NCBI RefSeq assembly: GCF_024220515.1
Contig: NZ_JAMXOT010000146.1
Location: forward strand, 1-42,730
Direction of reading: 5' to 3'
Origin: Oscillatoria sp. HE19RPO
GTDB taxonomy: Bacteria; Cyanobacteriota; Cyanobacteriia; Cyanobacteriales; Laspinemataceae
Length of the DNA stretch: 42,730 bases
The notes under the pieces were generated by a model. It was given only the letters and a program-made list of their open reading frames with translations. It had not been told where the DNA came from and did no database searches. Below are positions 36,038 to 42,730 of the stretch, in pieces. The position numbers were made by a program, and so were the translations under genes. The stretch's first letter is position 1; each line of letters opens with the position of its first letter.

Positions 36038-37675
36038 ATGCTGAATCATTCTGACTCTCCCCAAGTTTACGATGCCGTCCTGGGCGGTCAAACTCAGCCC
36101 CTTATGGCCTTAATTGCCCAATTGGATTTAATGATTCGGGCACGTTATCCTATTCTTTACCTGGTGGCGGTGGAAGAGGAACCTGTGGAGGAAGTTTTGC
36201 ACAAAGTGGCTCAATTGTCAATGCCTCATCGGAAACTTTTGTTCTGGGATATCGTGCGCGGGTGGGGAGATAATGGATCGGCAAAAGGATCGGTCATGGC
36301 AGCCCTCGATCGCATCGCCAAAGCACCCCCGCAAGATTCCCTCTTTGTCTTACGCGACTTACACCCAATCCTCAAAAATTCCACCTCCGACAAAAATATT
36401 CCCGTGATTCGGGAGTTGCGAAATCTCACTCGGGAGTTACAGCGATCGCGCAAAACCCTGATTTTAACCGCCTATACCCCCGCCATTCCCCCAGAATTAA
36501 GTGAGGAAATCACCGTCATCGATTTTCCCCTCCCCGATGCCGCCCATATTAATGCCTTAATTACCAAATTTGTTGCCCCCGAACAACTTAAAATCAAAGG
36601 ATTAGCCCGAGAACAATTAATCAAAGCCTGCCAGGGATTGAGTCGCACCCGCATTCAGCGCGTTTTAGCTAGAGCGTTAGCCGACAAACAACAAGTCAAC
36701 GAAACCGACATTGAAAGCGTCCTGGATGAGAAAAAACAAGCCATTCGCCAAACCGGAATTTTAGAATTTTTACCCGCCCGAGAATCCCTCAAAAATGTGG
36801 GGGGATTGGACAACCTCAAAACCTGGGTGAGAATGCGAAATGAAGTCTTTAGCGAAGAAGCGCGTCGCTATGGAATTCCTAACCCGAAAGGCGTGTTACT
36901 CGCCGGGATTCAAGGCACAGGAAAATCCCTGTCTGCTAAAACCATTGCCCATGAGTGGCGCTTACCGTTGTTGCGCTTAGATACCGGGAGATTATTTGGG
37001 GGAATTGTCGGCGAAAGCGAGAGTCGGTTGCGCCAAATGATTCAACTAGCAGAAGCGATGTCCCCTTGTGTATTATGGATTGATGAAATTGATAAAGCCT
37101 TTGGGAATATTTCCGGAGGAAGTGATGGAGATTCCGGCACCAGTCGCCGGGTTTTTGGGACTTTAATTACCTGGATGCAGGAAAAAACCTCGCCGGTTTT
37201 CATTGTAGCCACGGCCAATAACGTGAGAATTTTACCCGCAGAATTGTTGAGAAAAGGACGATTTGATGAGATATTCTTTTTGAATTTGCCTACGGAAACT
37301 GAACGGCGGGAAATTTTTAAAGTTCACCTGATGCGACTGCGCCCGAGTCGGTTGCGGGAGTTTGATTTGGGATTACTCGCCCGTCAAACGAACCAGTTTA
37401 GTGGGGCGGAAATCGAACAAGTGATTATTGATGGAATGCACCGCGCATTTGGAGGAAAGACCCCCGAACAACGCCGAGATTTTACCACGGAGGATATTTT
37501 ACGTGCCAGTGAAGAAACGGTCCCCTTAGCGGCGATCGCCCGCTATCAAATCGAAGAATTAAAACAGTGGGCAGCGGAAGCCGGTGCGAGAACCGCTTCC
37601 AATGATACTGAATTAACCCAGGAGTTAAAACAGTGGTCCATCCAAAAAGGCATGGGTTCCCTTGACTCCGATTAA
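36038..37675 (+). CDS. ycf46: Ycf46-type AAA+ ATPase
   Basis: The 545-residue protein has an N-terminal half (1-245) of the Ycf46 type and a C-terminal AAA+ ATPase. Walker A is G-V-L-L-A-G-I-Q-G-T-G-K-S (about 285-297), Walker B is V-L-W-I-D-E-I-D-K-A-F, sensor 1 is F-I-V-A-T-A-N-N, and R-K-G-R-F-D-E-I-F-F follows with the arginine-finger region. Ycf46 is shared by cyanobacteria and red-algal plastids; work in Synechocystis has linked it to CO2 uptake, which I cite from general knowledge only. It should work as a hexameric unfoldase or remodeller in the cytoplasm. It is followed after 47 bp by two Ycf35 paralogues on the same strand, forming an operon, and that cluster converges with hsp70-type genes. 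Confidence 0.9.
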   Translation: MLNHSDSPQVYDAVLGGQTQPLMALIAQLDLMIRARYPILYLVAVEEEPVEEVLHKVAQLSMPHRKLLFWDIVRGWGDNGSAKGSVMAALDRIAKAPPQDSLFVLRDLHPILKNSTSDKNIPVIRELRNLTRELQRSRKTLILTAYTPAIPPELSEEITVIDFPLPDAAHINALITKFVAPEQLKIKGLAREQLIKACQGLSRTRIQRVLARALADKQQVNETDIESVLDEKKQAIRQTGILEFLPARESLKNVGGLDNLKTWVRMRNEVFSEEARRYGIPNPKGVLLAGIQGTGKSLSAKTIAHEWRLPLLRLDTGRLFGGIVGESESRLRQMIQLAEAMSPCVLWIDEIDKAFGNISGGSDGDSGTSRRVFGTLITWMQEKTSPVFIVATANNVRILPAELLRKGRFDEIFFLNLPTETERREIFKVHLMRLRPSRLREFDLGLLARQTNQFSGAEIEQVIIDGMHRAFGGKTPEQRRDFTTEDILRASEETVPLAAIARYQIEELKQWAAEAGARTASNDTELTQELKQWSIQKGMGSLDSD

Positions 37676-37722
37676 ACCCTGGAAATCGTCTCCCATACTG
37701 AATTGATTTAGGAAAAACTATC

Positions 37723-38097
37723 ATGTCTCATTTTACCACGATTCAAGTCCAAATTAAAAACGGTGAAACTCTCTATCGTTGCTTGCGAGAGTTTGGGTAT
37801 CAGGTTGAGGAAAATACCACAGTCCGAGGCTATCAAAAGCAAACTACCCAGGCGGATTATGTGATTCGCCAAAAAAATGGCTATGATTTAGGATTTCGTC
37901 GGACGGGAGAGACTTATGAGTTAGTGGCAGATTTTTGGGGGGCGCAAATTAATCCGGAGGAATTTGTTCAGGCGGTGACTCAAAAATATGCTTATAAAAC
38001 GTTGATGGTGTCTGTAGAAGAACAGGGGTTTCAGGTAGAAGAAGAGGAACAATTAGAAGATGGAACCTTGCGGGTTGTGGTGGGTAAATGGATGTAG
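37723..38097 (+). CDS. ycf35: Ycf35 / DUF1257-family protein, copy 1
   Basis: The 124-residue protein begins M-S-H-F-T-T-I-Q-V-Q-I and ends with G-F-Q-V-E-E-E-E-Q-L-E-D-G-T-L-R-V-V-V-G, which are the two conserved ends of the Ycf35/DUF1257 family. The biochemical function of the family is not established. It follows the Ycf46-type ATPase by 47 bp and precedes a second copy by 24 bp, each with a purine-rich ribosome-binding site (TAGGAAAA here). The conserved link to an AAA+ ATPase suggests a substrate adaptor or complex partner; this is inference. It is small, soluble and without membrane segments. Confidence 0.9.
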   Translation: MSHFTTIQVQIKNGETLYRCLREFGYQVEENTTVRGYQKQTTQADYVIRQKNGYDLGFRRTGETYELVADFWGAQINPEEFVQAVTQKYAYKTLMVSVEEQGFQVEEEEQLEDGTLRVVVGKWM

Positions 38098-38121
38098 ATG
38101 GACCAGTAGGAGTTAAATAGT

Positions 38122-38529
38122 ATGTCCCATTTTACGAGTATTCAGACGGAGATTCGTCAGATAGACTATTTGACGAAAGCCTTAGCTGATATGGGGTTTA
38201 ATTGCGTTGAAGTCCATGAATTTCCCACCCCTCTCTATGGTTTTGAGGGAGATGTCCGGGAGGAATTGGCGGAGGTGATTGTGCGGCGCAAGTTTATCAG
38301 TTCGCGCAGTAATGATATTGGATTTAAACGGCAAGGGGATGGAACGTTTAGGGCGGTGATTTCGGATTATGATTCTCGGGAGTATTCTCTGAGTTGGATT
38401 AAGCAGTTGACTCAGCGTTATGCCTATCATACGCTGATAGGAACTGCGCCTGTACAAGGGTTTACGGTTGAGGAGGAGGAGGTGTTAGAAGATGGGACAA
38501 TTCGGGTTGTTATTGGGCAGTGGGTATAG
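38122..38529 (+). CDS. ycf35: Ycf35 / DUF1257-family protein, copy 2
   Basis: The 135-residue paralogue of the preceding gene has the same ends: M-S-H-F-T-S-I-Q-T-E-I at the start and G-F-T-V-E-E-E-E-V-L-E-D-G-T-I-R-V-V-I-G at the end. The middle is diverged, with an insertion of about 10 residues (V-H-E-F-P-T-P-L-Y-G-F). The ribosome-binding site AGGAG lies just upstream. Two diverged copies in tandem suggest a heteromeric complex or two substrates. The gene ends at the start of a repeated hairpin block and converges with the hsp70-type gene. Confidence 0.9.
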   Translation: MSHFTSIQTEIRQIDYLTKALADMGFNCVEVHEFPTPLYGFEGDVREELAEVIVRRKFISSRSNDIGFKRQGDGTFRAVISDYDSREYSLSWIKQLTQRYAYHTLIGTAPVQGFTVEEEEVLEDGTIRVVIGQWV

Positions 38530-38534
38530 GGGAA

Positions 38535-38623
38535 AGATAACGACTGAAGTCGTTACTACGAACATAGAGAAGATAACGACTGAAGTCGTTACTACGAACA
38601 TGGGAAAGAGACGACTTTAGTCG
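38535..38623. repeat. Tandem hairpin block between convergent genes
   Basis: A 31-bp unit containing AACGACTGAAGTCGTT occurs identically at 38535-38565 and 38571-38601; a third, degenerate hairpin (ACGACTTTAGTCG) is at 38611-38623. The block fills the 99 bp between the stops of the second ycf35 and the convergent hsp70-type gene, so it can act as a bidirectional terminator. Confidence 0.75.
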
Positions 38624-38628
38624 ATCGC

Positions 38629-40206
38629 CTATTTTAGTTTGGCGATCGCCTCTTTGTCTACTAGGGTTTCTCCGGTGACTAAATCTCGGACGGTTGCCAG
38701 TAAAACTCGCCCGGAGTTGACTTCAAATCGGACGGAAATGCGATCGATGCCGATTTGTCCCGGGGGGTTGAGATGGGCGACACAGACGCGATCGCGATCG
38801 CGATCTAGGGACCGATATTCTTCCCGTTTGTGCAATGCACCCCCGATCATTCGTCCCGATTCATCAAACATCACCTCAGCTTGGGACATTTCGGCGACTT
38901 CCCCGATATCTAGGCGGATTTCTTGTTGTCCCTCGATCGCCGCTTGTAACATCAAGGGTTCCAATCGCTGGCAGGGATATTTTACCCCTTTTTCAAACAA
39001 GGGAAAATAGGAGTAGGTTTGACAATGGGGGTCCCATAACCGAATGGCGTAACTGTGGCGCAGATAATCTTCGACGATCGCATAGTCATTTAAGGCTAAT
39101 GCACCATGCGCCACCGCTTCAAAGGGTTTATCCATTTTGACTCGCGATCGGCCAAAATAGGAGACAATCACCGTTTGAACTGCTGGAATTAAACAACTGC
39201 CTCCGACTAACAAAACCTGTTCAATTTCGGCTTTACTAATTCCTTTCATTTGGGCGACTGCCAACACCTCATCCAATGCGCCGCGCAATTGTTCTAAGAG
39301 TTGATGATACTCTAGTAGGGCATCAAAGCGATCGCGACTTAATTCGACTTCATAAGACATAAAATTTTCATCATCAAACCATGCCTCTTTCGCCTCCGTT
39401 GCCCGAGACAGGCGCATTTTTAACTGTTCAGCAATTTCTAATAACCGTTGCCAGCCCATTTCGCCAATTTGGGACCGGGATAAACCCTGCTGTTGTAGAT
39501 AATCTTCCACAATCCAGGTATCAATATCAACCCCGCCAATATAGGCATCGGATTTCCCTAAAACCTCCGCTTGTAACGCCGAGTTTCCCGGTTGGGCTGG
39601 ATTCGTTCTAATTAAGCTCAAATCCAGGGTTCCCCCGCCAAAATCCACCACCAACACCACAGAACCGGGTTTTTGGATGGCATAACCAAGGGCCGCTGCG
39701 GTGGATTCATCGATAATATTAATTTCAGGAATTTCCAGGCGAGAACCCAATTCTCTAAACCAATCTAAATAGGACTCAAATGCCCCAACGGGAACCGTAA
39801 AAATCAGTTTAGTCGGTTTGATGCCGCCTCGATTTAAACGATGGCAAATTTCTTTTAAAAAAGATTCAGAAATAGTCGATGCCGAGTAGCTAAATCCATC
39901 GATTAACCGGGGTGGAGGTTGAAAGTCCGCCGCTAATTCTCGTTTAAATCCTTGAAATAATCGTTCCGGTTGAGCCTGTCCTAACCGGGTAGAAATTACC
40001 TGTTGTCCTAAAACTATTTGATTCCCTTCTTTAATAAAAACCACTGTAGGAATGACGGGAATTTCTAAATTTTCTCCGGTTTGTTTTTTACCTTTAAAAA
40101 TTCTGGAAATTTCCCCAAATCTGAGCGTTTCGGGGGCCTGATTATCGGGTTTAAGAATACTAATAACGGTGTTACTGGTGCCAAAATCAATCGCGACTAC
40201 GGTCAT
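38629..40206 (-). CDS. Short Hsp70 (DnaK-like) ATPase
   Basis: The ATG at 40206 (M-T-V-V-A-I-D-F-G-T-S-N-T) gives 525 residues; a TTG three codons earlier is less likely. Phosphate-1 loop D-F-G-T-S-N, phosphate-2 loop V-V-D-F-G-G-G-T-L-D and adenosine motif V-L-L-V-G-G-S mark a full Hsp70 ATPase domain (about 1-380). The F-G-T-S-N variant (usual DnaK has L-G-T-T-N) and a C-terminal part of only about 140 residues set it apart from classical DnaK (about 640). It probably binds a restricted set of clients. It shares the strand with a GrpE-like/XRE membrane protein and a DUF2997 protein, whose last gene lies 114 bp upstream with a dispersed repeat in the gap. Confidence 0.9.
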   Translation of the reverse strand: MTVVAIDFGTSNTVISILKPDNQAPETLRFGEISRIFKGKKQTGENLEIPVIPTVVFIKEGNQIVLGQQVISTRLGQAQPERLFQGFKRELAADFQPPPRLIDGFSYSASTISESFLKEICHRLNRGGIKPTKLIFTVPVGAFESYLDWFRELGSRLEIPEINIIDESTAAALGYAIQKPGSVVLVVDFGGGTLDLSLIRTNPAQPGNSALQAEVLGKSDAYIGGVDIDTWIVEDYLQQQGLSRSQIGEMGWQRLLEIAEQLKMRLSRATEAKEAWFDDENFMSYEVELSRDRFDALLEYHQLLEQLRGALDEVLAVAQMKGISKAEIEQVLLVGGSCLIPAVQTVIVSYFGRSRVKMDKPFEAVAHGALALNDYAIVEDYLRHSYAIRLWDPHCQTYSYFPLFEKGVKYPCQRLEPLMLQAAIEGQQEIRLDIGEVAEMSQAEVMFDESGRMIGGALHKREEYRSLDRDRDRVCVAHLNPPGQIGIDRISVRFEVNSGRVLLATVRDLVTGETLVDKEAIAKLK

Positions 40207-40229
40207 AATTTTCAAAAGGGAGAGGCAAC

Positions 40230-40308
40230 AACCCGCACCCTAAAGGGTGGGGCTACACAAACGAAGCCTGCCTATGCAGACTAACAGAGAGAATAGGGCT
40301 TTGACAAC
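40230..40308 (-). repeat. Dispersed palindromic repeat, copy 3 (inverted)
   Basis: A 79-nt copy in reverse orientation, nearly filling the 113-bp gap between the GrpE-like gene and the hsp70-type gene. On the minus strand it reads GTTGTCAAAG, the GCATAGGC palindrome region, GTGTAGCCCCACCC and the ACCCTTTAGGGT hairpin. Its place within a probable operon may reduce or stabilise transcripts reaching hsp70. Confidence 0.8.
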
Positions 40309-40319
40309 CGGATTTTGTC

Positions 40320-41096
40320 TTAGGAAGAGGGTTTGATGCCACCGGGAAGGGTGCGGCTGACTTTCGCGGGGGAGAGAATGCGATCGCCTTGACGATAGCC
40401 CACAAAGCGAATATAAACCGCCTCTCCCGGTTGCATCTCATCACAGTCCCCTTGATGGAATTGCGGGTTATAGGGCACAGATTCCCAAGGCTGACCAATC
40501 GGTTCATAGCCCCAATTTTCTAATAAATTATCCAGGGTGGCAAACAAAGCCGTGAGATTTTTAGCCGGTAAATCCGGTTTAATGCGGGCCATTTCTGTAG
40601 CCGTGGGATAGTTGGTCAGTAAGGTTTGGATTTCCTCAAAGGTAGACTGACAAAAATTATCCCAAAGCTGGGATTTTTGGTTCTCCAATTCCTCTCTCAA
40701 TCCCTGGCATTCTTGGCGCAATTGGGCTTCTAACTCAGGGGGAGAATTGCCGATAACTGACGTGGTTTCTGAGGGAGTAGGTAACAGGTCGAACTGTTGC
40801 TCTAATTCTGCCATTGACCAATTTAAAGCCTGGGCCAGTTGGCGCAGTTCACCCCAAGGAATATTGGCGACTGACCCGGACCGAATCTGGCGCAGGCGCA
40901 GGGTAGAGATTCCGGCTTTTTGAGCTAACTGTTTCCAGTGCATCAGGCCCAATTGCTTCATGCGATGGCCCAACAGCGCATCATACTTTAAATTTTGATT
41001 TTCTATTTCCCCAGACCCTAATACATATAAAATTCCCATGAAAAAGATAAAGCTAAGAACCCAGCCAAACCCGATTAAATTGGGTTCCTCTATCAT
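40320..41096 (-). CDS. Membrane-anchored XRE-GrpE-like protein
   Basis: The 258-residue protein joins four parts: an N-terminal transmembrane helix (about 6-26, L-I-G-F-G-W-V-L-S-F-I-F-F-M-G-I-L); an XRE-type helix-turn-helix (about 45-102, L-A-Q-K-A-G-I-S-T-L-R-L-R-Q-I-R); a coiled coil (about 120-150); and a GrpE-like C-terminal domain (about 185-258), with V-P-Y-N-P-x-x-H-Q and I-R-F-V-G-Y-R-Q-G-D-R-I-L. GrpE is the nucleotide-exchange factor of DnaK, so this product is the likely exchange partner of the neighbouring short Hsp70. The start at 41096 has GGAGGAGG upstream and follows the DUF2997 stop by 12 bp. Membrane anchoring of a helix-turn-helix protein is unusual; the HTH may serve protein contacts instead of DNA binding. 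Confidence 0.82.
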   Translation of the reverse strand: MIEEPNLIGFGWVLSFIFFMGILYVLGSGEIENQNLKYDALLGHRMKQLGLMHWKQLAQKAGISTLRLRQIRSGSVANIPWGELRQLAQALNWSMAELEQQFDLLPTPSETTSVIGNSPPELEAQLRQECQGLREELENQKSQLWDNFCQSTFEEIQTLLTNYPTATEMARIKPDLPAKNLTALFATLDNLLENWGYEPIGQPWESVPYNPQFHQGDCDEMQPGEAVYIRFVGYRQGDRILSPAKVSRTLPGGIKPSS

Positions 41097-41108
41097 TAAC
41101 CCTCCTCC

Positions 41109-41321
41109 CTAAAATCCTTGAATCGATTGGTTCGATTCTGTGACGATATGTTCGTCACCTTCGTAATAGTCCGGTAACAATTCTTGGGATTCGACTTTGC
41201 CGAGAGCTTTCTCAATTTCGGCAGTGGTTTCGGTGCAGTTTTGTCCGTTGCCATTGAGGACGGTTTCCATAATTTTACCATCCTTGCCAATGCGATATTC
41301 TACTTTGCGATATTCAGCCAT
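41109..41321 (-). CDS. DUF2997-family small protein
   Basis: The 70-residue protein reads Y-R-I-G-K-D-G-K-I-M-E-T, then G-N-G-Q-N-C-T-E and I-E-K-A-L-G-K-V, which fits the DUF2997 family. Its function is unknown. The ATG at 41321 has a strong GGAGG ribosome-binding site. From general knowledge, DUF2997 proteins are often encoded beside DUF1257 (Ycf35) proteins and AAA+ ATPases in bacteria; here it is the first gene of the opposing hsp70/grpE-like cluster, 12 bp before the GrpE-like gene. It may be a small adaptor of the shared system. Confidence 0.75.
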   Translation of the reverse strand: MAEYRKVEYRIGKDGKIMETVLNGNGQNCTETTAEIEKALGKVESQELLPDYYEGDEHIVTESNQSIQGF

Positions 41322-41420
41322 TTCAACCTCCAGTTAGGTTTGAGGGATGGGGAGTCAGGTCCCGAGCCCTGCTTTGTCTTATTTTATTCCGATTGGGTCA
41401 GGATTGACTCAAAAGTTGCA

Positions 41421-41508
41421 ACATCCGGCGGGGGTTTAAACCCGAACGGCGACATCCGGCGGGGGTTTAAACCCCCGCCGGTAGGGGCGATTCGCGAATC
41501 GCCCCTAC
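41421..41508. repeat. Palindromes: duplicated CCGGCGGGGGTTTAAACCC and a 28-bp palindrome
   Basis: The unit ACATCCGGCGGGGGTTTAAA occurs at 41421 and again at 41452; in the second copy it extends into a perfect 26-bp palindrome at 41456-41481. Directly adjoining is a perfect 28-bp palindrome at 41481-41508 whose ends are GTAGGGGCG and CGCCCCTAC. These are of the same kind as the one at the window's right edge. They lie between the DUF2997 gene and the membrane protein gene. Confidence 0.75.
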
Positions 41509-41532
41509 AGAGGGATTGATCCACCTGTTGGC

Positions 41533-42504
41533 TTAAGCGAATTTACCTTTGCCAATTAAGGCAGCGATCGCCGCTGCGGAAGCTTCGGCAACCACGCTAA
41601 TTAGACGATAGAAAGCAACCGCCCCTAAAATAGCTGCCGGGGAAAATTGTTGATCCAACAGGGCGATCGCCGTTGCTTCAAAGATGCCAATGCCCCCGGG
41701 TGCCCCGGGAACCACCAACCCCAACAACCAGGCAAAACTAAAGGCCCCCATCAACGGCGGTATTTGTCCCGGTTGTACCGCCGTCATCGCTTGCACCGTT
41801 AAAATAAATCCCGCCCCACGCAACAGCAGAAATCCCATTTCTCCCAAAAGGGGCAGCAGGGGGTAACGAGTAAGCTGGGCAGCCGTTGGCGGGGGAGACT
41901 CTGGGGGAACTTCCAACAGTCCCTCGGTTTTGGGGGGTGCTTTTTTAAGTTTGAGTTTGCTCAAAACTTGAATGATAGGGTTTAAAATCCGAGGATGAAT
42001 CCCTACCAGGACCCCCCCTAATCCCAGTCCCAGCAAAATCGGGGGAACACCGCCCGGGGCGCTTCCCCAGAGGTTACTACTGCCCAATCCGGCGATGATT
42101 AAGGCAGAAGCTGCCATTAACAGGGGTTCTAGCAAGACGCTGAGCACGGCAACAGAAAGCGACACATCCCGCTGGGCGATCGCCGCAATTCGACCATAGA
42201 AATGCCAGACATTGCCCGGTAAATATTTGGCAATATTGGTAGTGAGATAGACCGATAACCCCCAACCCAAGGGAACCGGGCGATCGAACTCCCGCAGAAT
42301 CCACAACCACACCCAACCGGACCACAAATGCGCCACAAAGGTCACCCCCAGGGCAGTCGCCAGGGCAATCCAACTAGATCCCGTAATCTGAAGCTGCGCC
42401 ACGGCACCGGCATTATCTTTGAGGGTTTTGGCTAGAAAAAATAGAGTGGCCCCGAGAATGGCCCACCGTAAAAAAGGTTTTAATTGCGATCGCAAGCGAT
42501 TCAT
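41533..42504 (-). CDS. Lysylphosphatidylglycerol synthase-like / flippase-like membrane protein
   Basis: I choose the ATG at 42504 (M-N-R-L-R-S-Q-L); a TTG at 42531 is in frame. The 323-residue product has about eight hydrophobic helices and the motif V-P-G-A-P-G-G-I-G-I-F-E-A (about 270-283), which is typical of the LPG-synthase transmembrane region/UPF0104 family, together with Y-L-P-G-N-V-W-H-F-Y-G-R near residue 95. The family includes flippases for lipid-linked compounds and the membrane half of aminoacyl-lipid synthases. The catalytic C-terminal transferase half is absent, so a transport or flippase role is more likely than synthesis. It is separated from the DUF2997 gene by palindromic repeats and probably has its own promoter. 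Confidence 0.82.
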   Translation of the reverse strand: MNRLRSQLKPFLRWAILGATLFFLAKTLKDNAGAVAQLQITGSSWIALATALGVTFVAHLWSGWVWLWILREFDRPVPLGWGLSVYLTTNIAKYLPGNVWHFYGRIAAIAQRDVSLSVAVLSVLLEPLLMAASALIIAGLGSSNLWGSAPGGVPPILLGLGLGGVLVGIHPRILNPIIQVLSKLKLKKAPPKTEGLLEVPPESPPPTAAQLTRYPLLPLLGEMGFLLLRGAGFILTVQAMTAVQPGQIPPLMGAFSFAWLLGLVVPGAPGGIGIFEATAIALLDQQFSPAAILGAVAFYRLISVVAEASAAAIAALIGKGKFA

Positions 42505-42686
42505 AACAAATAGGGGATAAGAGTAAGCCAAAGTCAGCTATTAATGCCCACCCTACATCCTAACCCTACAGGTCCAGTTAGAGGCCAAACCCTGGGAAAA
42601 TCAGGACTCTGACAGCCCCGATCGCGCCACTCAGGGGATTGCAAAATATAAATCCTTCAAACGCTCAACTGAAAGGAAGGTATCTG

Positions 42687-42730
42687 TAGGGGCGCAATGC
42701 TTGCGCCCTCCGGAGGGCGCAAGCATTGCG
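42687..42730. repeat. Perfect palindrome cut by the window edge
   Basis: CGCAATGCTTGCGCCCTCC (42693-42711) is followed by its exact reverse complement to 42730, 38 bp in all, and preceded by GTAGGGG at 42686-42692. The prefix matches the palindrome at 41481-41508, so they form one loose family (GTAGGGGCG...CGCCCCTAC). The mirror CCCCTAC would lie just outside the window. Confidence 0.7.

Overview
The window looks like chromosomal DNA of a filamentous (Oscillatoriales-like) cyanobacterium. The evidence is the very frequent HIP1 octamer GCGATCGC, a phycobilisome-type protein with a phycobilisome linker, chloroplast-shared genes (ycf46, ycf35), large WD40/STAND and multi-domain signalling proteins, and many short palindromic dispersed repeats between genes. 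I saw no tRNA, rRNA, CRISPR array or intact insertion sequence.

Layout. 0-2.4 kb: YraN-family protein (-), secreted pentapeptide-repeat protein (+) and an adrenodoxin-type 2Fe-2S ferredoxin (-), with structured repeats between them. 2.6-6.9 kb: a tight three-gene operon of a Ser/Thr kinase, an unrecognised protein built on an internal duplication, and a GvpF/GvpL-family gas vesicle protein. No gvpA or other gvp gene is in view. 7.0-8.4 kb: a divergent phycobilisome alpha/beta-type subunit and a single-domain linker. 9.3-16.1 kb: one giant signalling protein (Ser/Thr kinase-like, AAA/TPR, GAF, histidine kinase, receiver, class III nucleotide cyclase). 16.1-18.2 kb: mostly non-coding, with repeats and one small secreted protein. 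18.2-24.6 kb: a two-gene ATPase module, a P-loop ATPase followed by a membrane-anchored TPR/STAND protein with 14 WD40 repeats. 24.8-29.3 kb: an HtpX-like protease, then MotB/ZorB-like and MotA/ZorA-like genes on the minus strand, separated by an AT-rich acyltransferase on the plus strand. 29.5-35.9 kb: three two-component proteins (a PAS-rich histidine kinase and two paralogous receiver-histidine kinases). 36.0-41.3 kb: ycf46 and two ycf35/DUF1257 paralogues (+), converging on Hsp70, a membrane/XRE/GrpE-like protein and a DUF2997 protein (-). 41.5-42.5 kb: a lysylphosphatidylglycerol synthase-like/flippase-like membrane protein (-).

How the parts may work together. The window is dominated by signalling and ATP-driven remodelling proteins. 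The strongest candidates for little-described systems are: (1) the Ycf46/Ycf35/Ycf35 plus Hsp70/GrpE-like/DUF2997 locus, which reads as a protein-remodelling module; (2) the ZorAB-like motor pair split by an acyltransferase; (3) the ATPase plus STAND-WD40 pair, whose architecture resembles sensor NTPases of bacterial conflict systems; and (4) the kinase-unknown-GvpF operon. These functional links are inferences from domain content and gene order. All domain names come from reading motifs by eye; no database search was run.
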